NCBI RefSeq assembly: GCF_022049065.2
Contig: NZ_CP095743.1
Span: forward strand, 3,239,001-3,303,000
Reading direction: 5' to 3'
Source: Niallia sp. Man26
GTDB lineage: Bacteria; Bacillota; Bacilli; Bacillales; Cytobacillaceae
DNA: 64,000 nt
Part shown: positions 13,830 to 25,462 of the stretch, piece by piece
Numbering within the stretch: position 1 is the stretch's first letter
Layout of the letters: every line of letters begins with the position of its first letter
The notes under the pieces: model-generated
Databases searched by the model: none
What the model was told of the DNA's origin: nothing
The model's input: only the letters and a program-made list of their open reading frames with translations
Position numbers and translations under genes: made by a program

Positions 13830-15332
13830 TCAATCATTATATTTTTTAATGATTTTAATATATTTTTGCAACGTTGCTGTAGACAGACCGTAAAGGCTTG
13901 CCATTTCTTTTTGGGAAGTCTTTTCATTTCTGTACTTGCTCCAAATATAATCCATTGCCGCTGCCAAAGCACTGCTGTTATCCATTTTCTCACCTGCTTG
14001 AAAGATTTGAATGAAAACAGAAAACCACATTAAATAAAGGCCAGCCTCAATCGTTCCAATCGGGCGGTGCTTGCTGTAAATAATCTCAGCAGTATTGTGT
14101 GCATTCAGCAGGATAGGATTAGTGCTTGCACCTGTCTTTACAAATGAAAGATACTCGTTCTCTAATGAAGTGAACGTACTGTTGTCTTTCATTTGTTCCG
14201 AAGAAAGGATTGCATCCTTATTTTTCGAAATGGAAGTAAGGAACACAGCAAACAGTCTTTCCTCTTGGTGTATGCTGGAATATCTCTTTAAAATGGAAGG
14301 CATATGATCTTCGAAGCCGTTAACTCTGTCTTCTTTTTCTTTCCAAGGTTCATGTCCCGCTTTTTCCGGATTCAGCTCAAGGACTTTTGCCCACACCGTT
14401 TGTGCAAATTTCGTCCTGCCGACAAAGTAAGCGGAGGCAGACAGCCAATAATAAAAAGTAGCATCTTCTGTATAACCTTGTTTTTGCAGCTTTCTCAGTA
14501 GGAAATAAGCTGCTTCATATTCCCCTACAAGAGCAAAAGTCGTGCCAAGCTTAAATTGGTGGTCGACAGAAATCGGTTTGATTTTCTTCAAAATCTCCGT
14601 AAGCTGACTGATATTCTCACTATTGCCTTCATAATAAGCAAATACTAGCTTATTGCATAAGGCGTGCAGATTTCCAGCATTCTTTTCGAGCACATCCTCT
14701 AAAATGCCATTCGCCTTTTTTACTTCACCTAGATAAAAGTAAGCCAGTGCCAGGTTATTATAAGCAGACCAGTATTCGGGGTAATCAGAAATCACTTTAT
14801 TCAGCATTTCAACAGCTCTGTTGAAATTGCCTGATTCCAGAAGTTCTCTTGCCTGTTCCTGCCTGGTGATTAGGTCTTCCTCTTCATAAGGCTCCTCTTC
14901 TTCCAGATCATCAGACTCTAATGTTAGCACCTCAAGCAAATCCTCTGTATCTTCCCGGAACTCTCCGTCCGGTTCCAGCTTTAAATATAATTTCGCGTGA
15001 TAATAAGCATCTTTGAAAAATCCTAAATGCGCATAATTATTTGCAAGGAAATAATAACATTCCACCATTTCTTCATCCAGTTCTTCAATAATCAGATGAA
15101 GCAGTTCATTGGATTTTTGATATTCTCCAATATCTGCATAAACAATCGCAAGCTGACAAAGAATTGTCGGTTCTCCTGGGTCAAGCTGCATCGCTCTTTG
15201 CAAATATTTCAATGATTTATTATAATCTCTTTGATGATATGCTTTAATGCCTTTGGAAAAATAATATTCGCCTGTAGGATTAAATGTAATAAGTTTACCC
15301 ATTGGTTGTAAAGTATTTGAGTCTTTATTCAT
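13830..15332 (-). CDS. Tetratricopeptide-repeat protein with C-terminal HTH (YvcD-like)
   Basis: About 500 residues, cytoplasmic and without a signal peptide. Several TPR units are visible, for example KGIKAYHQRDYNKSLKYLQR, LAIVYADIGEYQKSNELLHL, LLESGNFNRAVEMLNKVISD and NLALAYFYLGEVKKANGILE, followed by an acidic linker (about 145-165) and a second helical part. The last 35 residues (QKEMASLYGLSTATLQKYIK) read as a helix-turn-helix, which would make it a DNA-binding or sensor-regulator protein. B. subtilis has a TPR gene, yvcD, near trxB. The start ATG at 15332 follows GTGGAGG. Function unknown. Confidence 0.85.
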   Translation of the reverse strand: MNKDSNTLQPMGKLITFNPTGEYYFSKGIKAYHQRDYNKSLKYLQRAMQLDPGEPTILCQLAIVYADIGEYQKSNELLHLIIEELDEEMVECYYFLANNYAHLGFFKDAYYHAKLYLKLEPDGEFREDTEDLLEVLTLESDDLEEEEPYEEEDLITRQEQARELLESGNFNRAVEMLNKVISDYPEYWSAYNNLALAYFYLGEVKKANGILEDVLEKNAGNLHALCNKLVFAYYEGNSENISQLTEILKKIKPISVDHQFKLGTTFALVGEYEAAYFLLRKLQKQGYTEDATFYYWLSASAYFVGRTKFAQTVWAKVLELNPEKAGHEPWKEKEDRVNGFEDHMPSILKRYSSIHQEERLFAVFLTSISKNKDAILSSEQMKDNSTFTSLENEYLSFVKTGASTNPILLNAHNTAEIIYSKHRPIGTIEAGLYLMWFSVFIQIFQAGEKMDNSSALAAAMDYIWSKYRNEKTSQKEMASLYGLSTATLQKYIKIIKKYND

Positions 15333-15516
15333 ATAATCCTCCACAATCTATTTAAACTCACGTAGAGCAATTCTTTTGCTTCAACTTATGTAGTATACCA
15401 TACTTCAAAGGATGCGGAGAAGGCTGTTTCTAGAAAATACATATACATAACTGGAAATATGACACTTCTATGTTTCTTTCCATGATACCGAAGCAATTAT
15501 TATTCTAACATACAAA

Positions 15517-15562
15517 AAACTGCCCTCAGGAATAAAGCTGAGTGCTCAAAATCCATCAGACA
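15517..15562 (-). terminator. Probable terminator of the histidine operon
   Basis: Nested inverted repeats (inner CTCAG/CTGAG with an outer AACTG/CAGTT pair) are followed by six T residues on the minus strand, just beyond the hisIE stop. Confidence 0.6.
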
Positions 15563-15571
15563 GTTGTATGA

Positions 15572-16207
15572 TTATTTCTCTTGATGACGATTTTCCAAAA
15601 CCTTCAGTATTTCGGCAAAAGGAAGATTTTGTTCCCTCAGCAATACAAACAGATGGTAGAGAAGATCAGACGCTTCCCATTTGAGTTCCTCTGTATCACG
15701 GTTTTTGGCTGCAATGATAACCTCAGCTGCCTCTTCACCGACTTTCTTCAGGATCTTGTCGACCCCTTTTTCAAACAGGTAAGTCGTGTATGCTCCTTCA
15801 GGACGATTTAATTCTCTTTCTTGAATAACAGCTTCCAAGTCTTTCAAAATTTGATAGTTTGCCAATTCCTCAATCGCGGCTTCCTTATTTTGATATAAAC
15901 TTTCAGCAAAGCAGCTAACCGTTCCATTATGGCAAGCAGGCCCATTTGGTTTAACTAGCACTACAAGGGCATCTTTGTCACAGTCAAATTTAATTTCGGC
16001 AATTTGCTGTGTGTTTCCGCTTGTTGCTCCTTTATGCCAAAGCTCATTCCTTGATCTGCTGTAAAACCATGTTTCTCCTGTTGCTAATGATTTTTCCAAA
16101 GATTCTTTATTCATGTATGCCAAAGTTAACACTTCTTTTGTTGCGGCATCTTGAACAATTGCTGGTATTAGTCCTTTTTCATCAAACTTCAGCTCGTCTA
16201 CTGTCAT
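15572..16207 (-). CDS. hisIE: Bifunctional phosphoribosyl-AMP cyclohydrolase / phosphoribosyl-ATP pyrophosphatase
   Basis: Catalyses steps 2 and 3 of histidine synthesis. The N-terminal HisI half (about 1-115) has [19 protein letters not shown] and the metal-binding region [11 protein letters not shown]. The C-terminal HisE half (about 118-211) has [14 protein letters not shown] start and [17 protein letters not shown]. Its ATG overlaps the hisF stop by four bases. Last gene of the his operon. Confidence 0.97.
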   Translation of the reverse strand: MTVDELKFDEKGLIPAIVQDAATKEVLTLAYMNKESLEKSLATGETWFYSRSRNELWHKGATSGNTQQIAEIKFDCDKDALVVLVKPNGPACHNGTVSCFAESLYQNKEAAIEELANYQILKDLEAVIQERELNRPEGAYTTYLFEKGVDKILKKVGEEAAEVIIAAKNRDTEELKWEASDLLYHLFVLLREQNLPFAEILKVLENRHQEK

Positions 16208-16962
16208 CTCACAAGCACTCCTCTTTCATGTAAATATCCTTTGACTTCATGCACGGAGGTTTCTTTATAATGGAAAATACTAGCAGCAAGTGCTGCATCT
16301 GCATTTGCTTCTTGGAACACATCAAGAAAATCCTCTGCATCACCGGCACCGCCAGAAGCAATAACAGGAACAGAAACTGCATCACTTACGGCTTTCGTTA
16401 AGGCTAAGTCGAATCCCCTTTTCTCTCCATCTGAATCCATGCTCGTCAGCAATATCTCGCCTGCTCCAAGCTCTACCGCTTCTTTCGCCCATGAAATAAC
16501 ATCTTTATCAACAGGGGTGCGTCCGCCATGTGTGTATACTCTCCATGTTCCCAATTCTTGATCATATTTTGCATCGATGGCAACAACGATGCATTGAGAA
16601 CCGAAAAAGTTTGCTCCTTCTTTGATAAGGCTGGGATTTGTAACAGCTGCTGTGTTCAGTGAAACCTTATCAGCTCCTGCACGCAAAGTCCTTTTCATAT
16701 CATCAAGAGAATTAATTCCTCCGCCGACAGTGAAGGGAATTGCAAGCTCAGAAGCAACTTCCTTAACCACCTCAACCATCGTCTTGCGGCCTTCGTGTGA
16801 TGCTGAAATGTCGAGAAATACCAGCTCGTCTGCTCCCTGTTCATCATAAAACCGAGCAAGCTCAACAGGATCGCCAGCATCTCGCAATTGCACGAATTGC
16901 ACACCCTTTACGACACGCCCGTCCTTAACATCCAGGCATGGAATGATTCTTTTCGTCAGCAT
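16204..16962 (-). CDS. hisF: Imidazole glycerol phosphate synthase subunit HisF
   Basis: Cyclase subunit that, with HisH, converts PRFAR and ammonia to imidazole glycerol phosphate and AICAR. It is a (beta/alpha)8 barrel with the start [19 protein letters not shown] (Asp11 of the active site), [10 protein letters not shown], and the second catalytic Asp in [16 protein letters not shown]. 252 residues. The start overlaps the hisA stop by one base. Confidence 0.98.
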   Translation of the reverse strand: MLTKRIIPCLDVKDGRVVKGVQFVQLRDAGDPVELARFYDEQGADELVFLDISASHEGRKTMVEVVKEVASELAIPFTVGGGINSLDDMKRTLRAGADKVSLNTAAVTNPSLIKEGANFFGSQCIVVAIDAKYDQELGTWRVYTHGGRTPVDKDVISWAKEAVELGAGEILLTSMDSDGEKRGFDLALTKAVSDAVSVPVIASGGAGDAEDFLDVFQEANADAALAASIFHYKETSVHEVKGYLHERGVLVR

Positions 16963-17693
16963 TATCTTTCCACCTCATTAAGCGCATCTCGCAATGTAAA
17001 GCGCCCTTCATATAATGCTTTGCCGATAATTGCTCCAGCGACACCGTCCTTGGAATATTGCTTTAGGGCAACTAAATCCTCCAAGCTGCTGACTCCTCCA
17101 GAAGCAATAACATCCTTCTTCGTCACTGCCGCCAATTCTTTGACTGCTAGTAAATTAGGACCACTGAGCATTCCATCTGTAGCAATGTCTGTAAAAATAA
17201 AGGTTTCAGCACCTGCATCGGCAAATCTTTTCCCTAAATCAACTGCTCTTATTTCAGAGGTTTCAATCCAGCCATGTGTGGCGACAAAGCCATTCTTTGC
17301 ATCAATGCCAAGGGCGATGGCACTGCCGTATTTCTTTATCATCTCTATTGCGAAATCAGGATTGGAGATAGCAATGCTGCCGATAATGACACGTGTAACC
17401 CCATTATCCAAATAATGAACAATATCCTCCTCAGTCCGAATCCCTCCGCCGATTTGCACAGAAACACCAAGTTTTTTTGCTGCTTCTATTACAAAGGAAT
17501 CATTCACTCTTTTGCCGTCTTTTGCTCCATCCAAATCGACCATATGTATCCATTTTGCTCCTTGGTCTGCGAAGCTTTTGGCCATATCAAAGGGAGAATC
17601 GCCGTAAACAGTTTCCTTATCGTAATCTCCTTGAAGGAGACGGACACACTTGCCGCCTCTCATATCAATGGCAGGATATAAGGTAAAGCTCAT
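16962..17693 (-). CDS. hisA: ProFAR isomerase HisA
   Basis: Isomerises ProFAR to PRFAR; its barrel fold is a sister of HisF. Visible are the N-terminal [28 protein letters not shown] and the C-terminal catalytic segment [16 protein letters not shown] chose the ATG at 17693 with AAAGGA eight bases upstream; an ATG at 17702 overlaps the hisH stop (ATGA) and could be used by coupled translation. Confidence 0.96.
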   Translation of the reverse strand: MSFTLYPAIDMRGGKCVRLLQGDYDKETVYGDSPFDMAKSFADQGAKWIHMVDLDGAKDGKRVNDSFVIEAAKKLGVSVQIGGGIRTEEDIVHYLDNGVTRVIIGSIAISNPDFAIEMIKKYGSAIALGIDAKNGFVATHGWIETSEIRAVDLGKRFADAGAETFIFTDIATDGMLSGPNLLAVKELAAVTKKDVIASGGVSSLEDLVALKQYSKDGVAGAIIGKALYEGRFTLRDALNEVER

Positions 17694-17698
17694 ATTGT

Positions 17699-18322
17699 TC
17701 ATCCTTTCTTTATAAGCTTCGTAAAGCCGCTCAATAATTCCATCCCAAGCTTGCTGCTTTTTTCTGGGTGGAACTGCATGCCATACACATTGCCTTTTCC
17801 GACAACTGCTGGTACTTCCTTGTCATACTCACTGCTGGCGATAATGATTTCATCGTCTGTTTCTGCATAATAAGAATGAACAAAATAAACATAGTCATCT
17901 TCTAGACCTGTTGTAGCATCAGAATTCTTTTTGAAATGGAGACGATTCCAGCCCATATGAGGCACTTTATACTTCACACCTTCTGCCGATTCCCCTGGAA
18001 AACGAACGATTTTTCCTGGCAGTAAGTGCAATCCTTCTGCATGGCCATGCTCCTCACTTTCTTCAAAAAGCAGCTGCATGCCAAGGCATATGCCGAGCAG
18101 CGGTTTATCACTTTTCGCATATTCACGGATCATGTCAGACAGGCCAGTTTCGTTCAGCTTCACCATCGCATCCTTAAACGCCCCTACACCAGGAAGAATT
18201 AAAGCATCTGCTTCCATCAGTTTTTCTTTGTCCTCAGAAATAAAGTAAGGGATGTCCAATCTTTCCAGTGCTTTGCTCACACTAAATAAGTTGCCCATGC
18301 CATAATCGATGATTCCAAGCAT
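17699..18322 (-). CDS. hisH: Imidazole glycerol phosphate synthase glutaminase subunit HisH
   Basis: Class I glutamine amidotransferase that supplies ammonia to HisF. The nucleophile Cys lies in [13 protein letters not shown], and the His-Glu pair in MQFHPEKSS. 207 residues. It starts on the base next to the hisB stop, so the two genes are probably translationally coupled. Confidence 0.97.
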   Translation of the reverse strand: MLGIIDYGMGNLFSVSKALERLDIPYFISEDKEKLMEADALILPGVGAFKDAMVKLNETGLSDMIREYAKSDKPLLGICLGMQLLFEESEEHGHAEGLHLLPGKIVRFPGESAEGVKYKVPHMGWNRLHFKKNSDATTGLEDDYVYFVHSYYAETDDEIIIASSEYDKEVPAVVGKGNVYGMQFHPEKSSKLGMELLSGFTKLIKKG

Positions 18323-18910
18323 TTACAGCATTCCTTTCGTAGATGGAATTCCTTTTACTCTAGGATCAATGGTTGTCGCCTCATCAAGGGCTCTTGCCAA
18401 CGCCTTAAAGATTGCTTCAATCATGTGATGCGTATTTTGGCCATAGTGAAGGATAACATGCAGATTGATACGTGCTTCTAATGCAAACTTCCACAGAAAT
18501 TCATGGACAAGCTCTGTATCGAATGTACCTACCTTATTGCTTGGGAATTCTGCCCGAAACTCCAGATGCGGGCGATTGCTTAAATCGACAACTACTTGAG
18601 CCAATGTCTCATCCATCGGCACAAAGCTGTTACCGTAACGTTTAATGCCCTTCTTGTCGCCAAGTGCATCCTTTAGTGCCAACCCAAGGCATATGCCGAT
18701 ATCTTCTGTTGTGTGGTGATCATCGACCTCTATGTCTCCATTAGCCTGAACGGTCAAGTTAAATTGGCCATGCTTCGTAAAAAGATCAAGCATATGGTTC
18801 ATAAAAGGTACACCTGAATCAATTTCGGAGATGCCTTCGCCATCAATATTGTAGGACAATTGGATATTTGTTTCTCCTGTTTTCCTGCTTACCGCTGCTG
18901 TTCTTCCCAT
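18323..18910 (-). CDS. hisB: Imidazoleglycerol-phosphate dehydratase
   Basis: Single-function HisB (195 residues, without the phosphatase domain found in E. coli HisB). The metal-binding motifs are VPFMNHMLDLFTKHG, DDHHTTEDIGICLG and a second set near the C-terminus, HVILHYGQNTHHMIEAIFK. Histidinol-phosphatase must come from another gene outside the window, as in B. subtilis. Confidence 0.97.
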   Translation of the reverse strand: MGRTAAVSRKTGETNIQLSYNIDGEGISEIDSGVPFMNHMLDLFTKHGQFNLTVQANGDIEVDDHHTTEDIGICLGLALKDALGDKKGIKRYGNSFVPMDETLAQVVVDLSNRPHLEFRAEFPSNKVGTFDTELVHEFLWKFALEARINLHVILHYGQNTHHMIEAIFKALARALDEATTIDPRVKGIPSTKGML

Positions 18911-18933
18911 TTTTAACCCTCCTGTAAAAGATG

Positions 18934-20205
18934 CTACCTGTTTTTATTTCTTGCTTCGATTGCTCTGGCATGCGCTTCTAAGCCTTCCAGACGGGCAAAG
19001 GCAGCTATTTTATGTCCATTTTGTTCAAATGCTTTTTCACTGTATGAAATAATGCTGGATTTCTTCTGGAAATCGTCGACATTCAACGGACTGGAGAACC
19101 TAGCCGTTCCATTTGTTGGCAACACATGGTTTGTACCGGCAAAATAATCTCCAACCGGCTCTGAACTGTAACGGCCGATAAAAATAGCGCCTGCATGCTT
19201 GATTCTGCCAAGCAATTCAAAGGCATTGTCTGTGATAATTTCTAAATGCTCTGGGGCAATAGCATTAATAGATTCAATCGCTTGATCCATTGTATCTGTT
19301 AATACAATTAAGCCATAATCATTGATTGATTTTTCAGCTATTTCCTTGCGCGGCAAGTCACTTAGCTGCTTTTCCACTTCTGCTGCTACTTGTTCAGCAA
19401 GCTTACGAGAGGTTGTCACTAACACTGCAGATGCTCTTGTATCATGCTCTGCCTGTGATAATAAGTCTGCAGCCACTTCATTTGCATTTGCTGTATCATC
19501 TGCAAGAACAGCAATCTCACTCGGTCCTGCAATCATATCGATATCAACATCGCCATATACTTCTCGTTTAGCTAATGCGACAAAAATATTGCCAGGTCCC
19601 ACAATTTTATCAACACTTTTAATCGTTTCTGTACCATACGCAAGTGCAGCAACTGCTTGTGCTCCGCCTGCCTTATAAATCTCTTTCACACCGGCAATAT
19701 GAGCAGCTACTAAAACTGCACTTGGCAGTTTGCCGTCTGCATTTGGAGGTGATACCATCACGATTCTGTCGACTCCGGCAACTTGGGCAGGAACAACATT
19801 CATCAGTACAGAGGATGGATATGCTGCTGTTCCGCCGGGAACGTAAACACCAACAGAATCCAAAGATGTTATTTTCTGACCGAGAATGGTGCCGTCTTCC
19901 TTTGTTATCATCCAAGATGTTTTAAGCTGATTTTGATGATATGCACGAATATTTTCGGCGGCCTCTTGGATGATCTGGACCATGTCTTTGTCAACATCTT
20001 CATACGCAGTCTCTAATTCCTCTGTGCTGACTCGGAGGTTAGATAAATCTGCTTTATCGAATTGGAGTGTATACTCCTTTAATGCGCTATCGCCTTCGCT
20101 TTTCACTGTAGCTATTATGTCTTTTACAATCTGTCGCTGTTCCTCTGTTCCTGCGTCAACTGAGCGTTTTAAATAGGAACTGTCTACACCATTTACTATT
20201 TTCAC
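18934..20205 (-). CDS. hisD: Histidinol dehydrogenase
   Basis: Zn enzyme that oxidises histidinol to histidine in two NAD-dependent steps. The 423-residue protein shows [30 protein letters not shown] and the C-terminal zinc and substrate segment [15 protein letters not shown]. It begins with GTG at 20205 behind a GGGGAG site. It lies between hisG and hisB with short gaps. Confidence 0.97.
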   Translation of the reverse strand: MKIVNGVDSSYLKRSVDAGTEEQRQIVKDIIATVKSEGDSALKEYTLQFDKADLSNLRVSTEELETAYEDVDKDMVQIIQEAAENIRAYHQNQLKTSWMITKEDGTILGQKITSLDSVGVYVPGGTAAYPSSVLMNVVPAQVAGVDRIVMVSPPNADGKLPSAVLVAAHIAGVKEIYKAGGAQAVAALAYGTETIKSVDKIVGPGNIFVALAKREVYGDVDIDMIAGPSEIAVLADDTANANEVAADLLSQAEHDTRASAVLVTTSRKLAEQVAAEVEKQLSDLPRKEIAEKSINDYGLIVLTDTMDQAIESINAIAPEHLEIITDNAFELLGRIKHAGAIFIGRYSSEPVGDYFAGTNHVLPTNGTARFSSPLNVDDFQKKSSIISYSEKAFEQNGHKIAAFARLEGLEAHARAIEARNKNR

Positions 20206-20229
20206 CTTCGGGTCTCCCCTCCAAAAATA

Positions 20230-20871
20230 CTAGTTTTGCACTGTTGCTTTCACTACCTTGCTGACACGATCAACTAACTCGCTTATTCTCTTATCCTTCA
20301 TCCGGTAGCTTGCTGGATTGACAATAAGACGGGAGGTGATATCAACAATTTTCTCGTACTCGACAAGCCCATTTTCCACAAGTGTTTTGCCAGTGGATAC
20401 GATATCGACGATTCGGTCTGACAAGCCAATGATTGGAGCAAGCTCAATGGAGCCATTTAGTTTAATGATTTCTACTTGTGAGCCTTGTTCCCGAAAATAG
20501 GCTGCTGCCACATTCGGATATTTCGTTGCAATTCTTGGGGCAATTTCATTTAATTCCGTATTCGGCAAGCCTGCCACTGCCAAATAACAGGCACTTATTT
20601 GCAAATCTAAAAGCTCATAAACATCTCTTTCCTCTTCGAGCATAACGTCCTTGCCTGCAATGCCCAAATCAGCTACACCATGTTCAACATATGTCGGAAC
20701 ATCCATTGGTTTCGACAAAATGAACCTAAAATTTTCTTCCTCCACGTCGATGATCAGCTTTCTGGAGTCGTCAAATTCCTGAGGAAGTTGGAAGCCTGCT
20801 TCCCGCAACAGCTTTGCTGCTTCTTCAAAAATTCTGCCCTTTGGCATGGCAATTGTTAAAACATCGTTCAT
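20230..20871 (-). CDS. hisG: ATP phosphoribosyltransferase, short form
   Basis: First enzyme of histidine synthesis. At 213 residues it is the short form that lacks the C-terminal regulatory domain, so it needs His[14 protein letters not shown] at the N-terminus and [15 protein letters not shown] in the PRPP site are visible. It overlaps hisZ by four bases, in keeping with formation of a HisG-HisZ complex that is feedback-inhibited by histidine. Confidence 0.97.
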   Translation of the reverse strand: MNDVLTIAMPKGRIFEEAAKLLREAGFQLPQEFDDSRKLIIDVEEENFRFILSKPMDVPTYVEHGVADLGIAGKDVMLEEERDVYELLDLQISACYLAVAGLPNTELNEIAPRIATKYPNVAAAYFREQGSQVEIIKLNGSIELAPIIGLSDRIVDIVSTGKTLVENGLVEYEKIVDITSRLIVNPASYRMKDKRISELVDRVSKVVKATVQN

Positions 20872-22052
20872 TTGACAACCTCCATTCCTGCTTTCCCGAC
20901 AAGCAAAGTAATTTCGTCATACTGCTTAGTACATGCATCCACATTGCCGACACCATTTATATCTTGGGTAATTACTTTAAGACCGTCTGCTCTTTTTTGT
21001 TTAGCTAATTCAAATGCTTCTTTTCTTCTGTCCGCACTAAACAGAATGCAGTGAATATCGCTTTTGTTAACAAGGCTGCCTAAAGCCTCGAGCAAGTGAT
21101 CCACGCGGATAGCAAATCCGGTAGCACCGGTGTTTTTGCCGAACTTGGCAAGAAGAAGATCATATCTGCCTCCGCTTCCGATCGGAAACCCGACTCCTTC
21201 TGCATAAGCCTCATAAAGGATACCCGTGTAATAGCTCATATGACTGACAAGCGTCAAATCAAACTTCACTTGATTCTCCACTTCATAGTCTACAAGAATT
21301 TCCCATAGCTGCTTTAAGTCATCAATCGCTTTGCTTCCACTGCCATTTTCGATTAAATCGTATGCAAGCGGGATAATTTCCTCTCCACCCCTCAGCTTGA
21401 GAAAGTCATTCAGCCTTTGCTTATCAATGCTGGATAAGGAAAGACTTGCGACATGCTGACGATAGCCAACATAATTCTTTTCATATAAGTATTTAGTCAA
21501 CGCATCGGCTCTTTCCTTCGTTCCGAGAATTTGTTCAAAGAACGCTTGAACAAAGCCAACATGGCCGACAGACAGTTGATATTTTTTCAGACCTGCCTTT
21601 TCTAATGAAGAAATCATCAGGGCAATACCTTCACCATCTGCACTTACAGTCTTGTCGCCGATATACTCAACACCAATCTGTTCAAACTCTGCCGGTCTGC
21701 CGCCCTCTCTTTGCTGTGCTCGGAAAACCGAAGCGTTATACGCAAGGCGCAACGGCAAGTCTTCATTCAGCAGCTTTGAAGCAGCCACCCTCGCAATCGG
21801 TGCTGTCATGTCCGGTCGCAGCACTAATGTATGCCCTTGCTGGTCCAACAGTTTAAAAAGCTGCTGATCTAAAATGGCTGAGGCTGCACCGACTGTTTCG
21901 TAGTATTCCAATGTTGGTGTTTCAATGAATTGATAGCCCCATTGCTTAATCTCTTTATCCATTTTTTGTTTTATCATATATTTCGTTTCATAAATTTCAG
22001 GTAAGCTGTCTCTCATGCCTAACGGCTTTTCAAACATAAATAAGCTGCTCAT
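20868..22052 (-). CDS. hisZ: ATP phosphoribosyltransferase regulatory subunit HisZ
   Basis: Paralogue of histidyl-tRNA synthetase without aminoacylation function, required by the short HisG. It keeps class II synthetase-like motifs, for example [20 protein letters not shown] and [16 protein letters not shown], and ends without an anticodon-binding domain. I chose the ATG at 22052 ([15 protein letters not shown]), which follows GAGGTG. First gene of the operon hisZGDBHAF-IE. I saw no T-box before it. Confidence 0.95.
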   Translation of the reverse strand: MSSLFMFEKPLGMRDSLPEIYETKYMIKQKMDKEIKQWGYQFIETPTLEYYETVGAASAILDQQLFKLLDQQGHTLVLRPDMTAPIARVAASKLLNEDLPLRLAYNASVFRAQQREGGRPAEFEQIGVEYIGDKTVSADGEGIALMISSLEKAGLKKYQLSVGHVGFVQAFFEQILGTKERADALTKYLYEKNYVGYRQHVASLSLSSIDKQRLNDFLKLRGGEEIIPLAYDLIENGSGSKAIDDLKQLWEILVDYEVENQVKFDLTLVSHMSYYTGILYEAYAEGVGFPIGSGGRYDLLLAKFGKNTGATGFAIRVDHLLEALGSLVNKSDIHCILFSADRRKEAFELAKQKRADGLKVITQDINGVGNVDACTKQYDEITLLVGKAGMEVVK

Positions 22053-22159
22053 TATATACACCTCATAAAGAAGAATATTCCGAATGCTTTAGTTCGCTAA
22101 TATGCTAACAAATTAAAGGTTATTTGTAGTTTACTCTTCCATTTCTTTTTGGTCAAGTA

Positions 22160-22203
22160 AAAAAGCCGTTTTTTCTGACTTTTCCGCTTATAAAAAAGGC
22201 AAC
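22160..22203 (-). terminator. Probable terminator of the hprK-lgt-ppaX-yvoF operon
   Basis: GCC followed by six T pairs with six A followed by CGGC, and the minus strand then shows TTTTTT. The loop is long, so the assignment is moderate. The rest of the 22.05-22.29 kb gap shows nothing else. Confidence 0.5.
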
Positions 22204-22286
22204 TCTAGCATATGATTCTTTTTCAAAACAACATGACGGTTAGCCAATATCTTTGAAATAAGACTCATCATTAGAGTCGCCCTGCC

Positions 22287-22820
22287 TTATTCTTCTACTA
22301 CATAGCTTGGACTATTTTGTTTCCGTTGCTCCATCTCTTCTGCTGTATAGATGATTTGCATCGGATTGCCGCCGACAAAGCTGCCGGCAGGAACATCTTT
22401 ATGTACAAGTGTACCTGCTGAAACAACAGCATGAGAGCCGATCTCCACGCCGGGGAGTATCGTCGTGTTCGCACCAATCATGACTTCATCACCAATAATG
22501 ACTTCGCCAAGCCGGTACTCCTCAATCAAATACTCATGTGCCAAAATCGTGGTGTTATAACCGATGACCGTATTTTTGCCCACTTTTATCTTTTCCGGGT
22601 ACATGATATCCAGCATAACCATCAAGGCAAAGGAAGTTTCTTTGCCAACTGTCATTTTCAATAATTTTCGATACATCCAATTCTTCATTTTCAAAAAAGG
22701 AGTGTATCTAGCAAGCTGGATGACGATAAAGTTCTTAATTACCTTCAGAAAAGGGACTGTCTTATAGACATGCCATAAAGAGTTCGGCCCGCTCACCGGA
22801 TAGCGCGTCGTTTTTCTCAT
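22287..22820 (-). CDS. Hexapeptide-repeat acetyltransferase (YvoF-like)
   Basis: A left-handed beta-helix transferase of 177 residues with imperfect hexapeptide repeats, for example [20 protein letters not shown] and [20 protein letters not shown], ending in VGGNP as in many O-acetyltransferases. The substrate is unknown. It overlaps ppaX by four bases and is the last gene of the hprK operon, as yvoF is in B. subtilis. Confidence 0.88.
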   Translation of the reverse strand: MRKTTRYPVSGPNSLWHVYKTVPFLKVIKNFIVIQLARYTPFLKMKNWMYRKLLKMTVGKETSFALMVMLDIMYPEKIKVGKNTVIGYNTTILAHEYLIEEYRLGEVIIGDEVMIGANTTILPGVEIGSHAVVSAGTLVHKDVPAGSFVGGNPMQIIYTAEEMEQRKQNSPSYVVEE

Positions 22821-23470
22821 TTTACTTCCACTTCAACGATAGAGAGCAAATCTCTCATATTATCCAAAAGATAATCAGGCTCCAATGATGCCAAGAACTC
22901 TCTTCCCTTTAATGTCCATGCTACCCCTGCCGTTTTTGTTCCGGCATTTTTCCCTGCCAGAATATCATGAGAATTGTCACCTACCATAATTGCTTCTTCA
23001 GGAGAAGAACCGAGCTTCTCCAAAGCCATTAAAACAGGCTCTGGGTCCGGCTTCGCTTTTGTTACATGGTCAAGTGCGACAATCACATCAAAAAACTCAT
23101 CCAGCTTCGTCAATTTTAGTCCCATATCAACTACATCAGACAGCTTTGTGGTCACAATCGCAATCTTATAGCCGTTTTCCTTTAAAATCTTTATCGTGTC
23201 ATAAACACCTTCAAATATTGTCACGATTCTATCATGGTTTTCTAAATTATACGCCCTGTATTTAGCTGCCATCTCTTCTGCTCTCTTGGCATCAATACTT
23301 CCGAACGTTTCCATTAACGTTGGACCCATGAAAGGAATAACATCCTTACGAATGTATTTGCCAGGATAGTAGAAATCCAATGTATGCAAAAAGGAGGATA
23401 TAATTAGTTCATTTGTGTCGATAAGTGTTCCATCTAAATCAAACAACAGTGTATTAATTTTTCCGTTCAT
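22817..23470 (-). CDS. ppaX: Pyrophosphatase PpaX
   Basis: HAD-superfamily phosphatase of 217 residues. Motif I is [13 protein letters not shown], the Thr of motif II is in IAIVTTKLS, and motif III/IV is [11 protein letters not shown] with [17 protein letters not shown]. In B. subtilis PpaX removes the pyrophosphate made when HprK dephosphorylates Ser-P-HPr by phosphorolysis, which explains its position with hprK. Confidence 0.95.
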   Translation of the reverse strand: MNGKINTLLFDLDGTLIDTNELIISSFLHTLDFYYPGKYIRKDVIPFMGPTLMETFGSIDAKRAEEMAAKYRAYNLENHDRIVTIFEGVYDTIKILKENGYKIAIVTTKLSDVVDMGLKLTKLDEFFDVIVALDHVTKAKPDPEPVLMALEKLGSSPEEAIMVGDNSHDILAGKNAGTKTAGVAWTLKGREFLASLEPDYLLDNMRDLLSIVEVEVK

Positions 23471-23491
23471 CTTATCTTCCTTTCTTCACTT

Positions 23492-24304
23492 CTAATTACT
23501 ATTCTCCAAATAACGCTCGCTTGCTAATCCTGATTTTCTTCTGTAAACAATGACAAGTGCCGACAACACAATGAGCGCCAGGGAAATAAGCTGTGCCATT
23601 CTAAGGTCGCCAACCATTAAGCTGTCTGTTCTCATACCTTCAATAAAGAAGCGGCCGATTGAATACCAAATAACATAGCTTAAGAAGATTTCGCCTCTTC
23701 GCAAGTTAACTCTTCTTAAAACAATTAAAATGATAAATCCAACGATATTCCATAACGATTCATACAAAAATGTCGGATGGTAATACGTACCATTGATATA
23801 CATTTGATCAATGATGAATGGAGGTAAATGAAGTCCTTCTAAAAATGATCTGCTGACTTCCCCACCATGAGCTTCCTGGTTCATAAAATTGCCCCAGCGG
23901 CCAATTGCTTGACCTAAAATAATACTTGGAGCTGCAATATCCGCCATTTTCCAGAAAGAAATGCCTCTTTTCTTTGTAAATATGTATGTGGTAACAACTG
24001 CTCCAATCAATGCACCGTGAATAGCAATACCGCCATTCCAAATTTTCGGTATATCGCCTAAATGGTTACTATAGTAGTCCCATTCAAAAATAACATAATA
24101 AATACGTGCTGATATGATAGAAATTGGAATGGCCCATAGCATTAGGTCAGGGAAATCATCCTTCCCAAGCCCTCTTCTGCTTCCTTCGCGAATGGCCAAA
24201 ATCAAAGCCAGAACGAGTCCGGTACCGATGATTACTCCATACCACCGGACATCAAGGCCTCCTATTGAAAATGCAATAGGATCAATTGGCTGTATATTCT
24301 CCAC
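23492..24304 (-). CDS. lgt: Prolipoprotein diacylglyceryl transferase
   Basis: Integral membrane enzyme that transfers diacylglycerol from phosphatidylglycerol to the lipobox Cys of prolipoproteins. 270 residues and about seven membrane segments. The family signature is [14 protein letters not shown], and YGVIIGTG and [13 protein letters not shown] are also present. The operon order hprK-lgt-ppaX is conserved in Bacillaceae. A likely client lipoprotein is encoded at 45.5 kb. Confidence 0.97.
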   Translation of the reverse strand: MENIQPIDPIAFSIGGLDVRWYGVIIGTGLVLALILAIREGSRRGLGKDDFPDLMLWAIPISIISARIYYVIFEWDYYSNHLGDIPKIWNGGIAIHGALIGAVVTTYIFTKKRGISFWKMADIAAPSIILGQAIGRWGNFMNQEAHGGEVSRSFLEGLHLPPFIIDQMYINGTYYHPTFLYESLWNIVGFIILIVLRRVNLRRGEIFLSYVIWYSIGRFFIEGMRTDSLMVGDLRMAQLISLALIVLSALVIVYRRKSGLASERYLENSN

Positions 24305-24349
24305 TATTATTCCTCACCTTTCCCCTGTGTATTTATCTCTATTAGGCTA

Positions 24350-25276
24350 TCATTCATTTTCGTGAGATATCACGTTTGCAAGCTTATTCGTAAATTGCTG
24401 TGCAGCATTAACACCCATTCGTTTCAGGCGGAAATTCATCGCAGCAACCTCAATGATAACTGCCAAGTTTCGTCCAGGACGTACAGGAATTGTCAGCTTT
24501 GTCACATCTGTATCAATGATTTTCATCTTCTCTTCATCCAAGCCTAAACGGTCATACTGCTTGTTCTGTTCCCACAGCTCAAGTGACATAACGATGGAGA
24601 TCTTTTTGTCGCTTCGCACTGCTCCAGCCCCAAACAATGTCATAACATTAATGATACCAAGTCCGCGGATTTCTAGAAGATGCTCAATTAACTCAGGTGA
24701 TCTTCCAACAATTACACCTTCATCCTCCTGGCGGATTTCAACACAGTCATCAGCTACTAGGCGATGCCCTCTTTTAACAAGTTCCAGAGCTGTTTCACTT
24801 TTACCAACACCGCTTTTTCCAGTTATCAGTACGCCCACACCATAGATGTCAACGAGTACGCCATGAACGGCAGTAGTCGGTGCAAGCTTGCGCTCTAAGA
24901 AATTAGTCAGTCTGCTTGAGAATAAAGATGTTTTTTGTTTTGAACGCATAACAGGCACCGCATTTCTTTCCGATGCTTCAATTAGTTCAGCCGGAACCTC
25001 TTTATTTCTTGTAATAATAATTCCCGGCGTGATGTCATTACACAGTCTTGTAAGTCTTGTTTCCCGCTCTTCTTCACTTAGCTTTTCCGCAAACGTAAGC
25101 TCCGTTTTGCCAAGAAGCTGCACCCTTTCTGCAGGATAATAATCAAAATAACCTGCAAGCTCCAGTCCAGGTCTAGATATATCGCTTACCGTAATCGGTC
25201 TATTAATTCCTTCTTCACCGCTGATTAGTTCTAAATCAAACTCTTCCATTACTTCTTTTATTAATACCTTAGCCAA
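24350..25276 (-). CDS. hprK: HPr kinase/phosphorylase
   Basis: Phosphorylates HPr and Crh at Ser46 when fructose-1,6-bisphosphate is high, and reverses this with inorganic phosphate; it is the main sensor of carbon catabolite repression. The Walker A motif is [16 protein letters not shown] (about 152-167), the signature [16 protein letters not shown] follows, and the C-terminal [16 protein letters not shown] closes the protein. First gene of its operon. Its target Crh is encoded at 8.7 kb. Confidence 0.97.
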   Translation of the reverse strand: MAKVLIKEVMEEFDLELISGEEGINRPITVSDISRPGLELAGYFDYYPAERVQLLGKTELTFAEKLSEEERETRLTRLCNDITPGIIITRNKEVPAELIEASERNAVPVMRSKQKTSLFSSRLTNFLERKLAPTTAVHGVLVDIYGVGVLITGKSGVGKSETALELVKRGHRLVADDCVEIRQEDEGVIVGRSPELIEHLLEIRGLGIINVMTLFGAGAVRSDKKISIVMSLELWEQNKQYDRLGLDEEKMKIIDTDVTKLTIPVRPGRNLAVIIEVAAMNFRLKRMGVNAAQQFTNKLANVISHENE

Positions 25277-25420
25277 TGGGGTTCCTCCTTCAAAGGTTCA
25301 ATGCTGTTATATTAAATACATTTTCGCATCATCTTATTTTAGCATTATTCTTTAAATTTATGCTAGATTCTGACTATGTTAATTATCGTTTTTCACAAGC
25401 CTTTTACAAATACTAAAAAA

Positions 25421-25458
25421 CAAAAAAAGGCCGGTGCATAAGCACCGCCTTTTTCGTT
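25421..25458 (-). terminator. Terminator of the yvlBCD operon
   Basis: A stem AAAGGC-GGTGC with one bulged base (about 25427-25437 paired with 25444-25455) is followed by a T run on the minus strand. Confidence 0.85.
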
Positions 25459-25462
25459 GCTT

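Noticed and set aside
22053..22286. T-box or other leader upstream of the histidine operon
   Set aside because: No AGGGTGGTACCGC-like core and no competing hairpins were found before hisZ.
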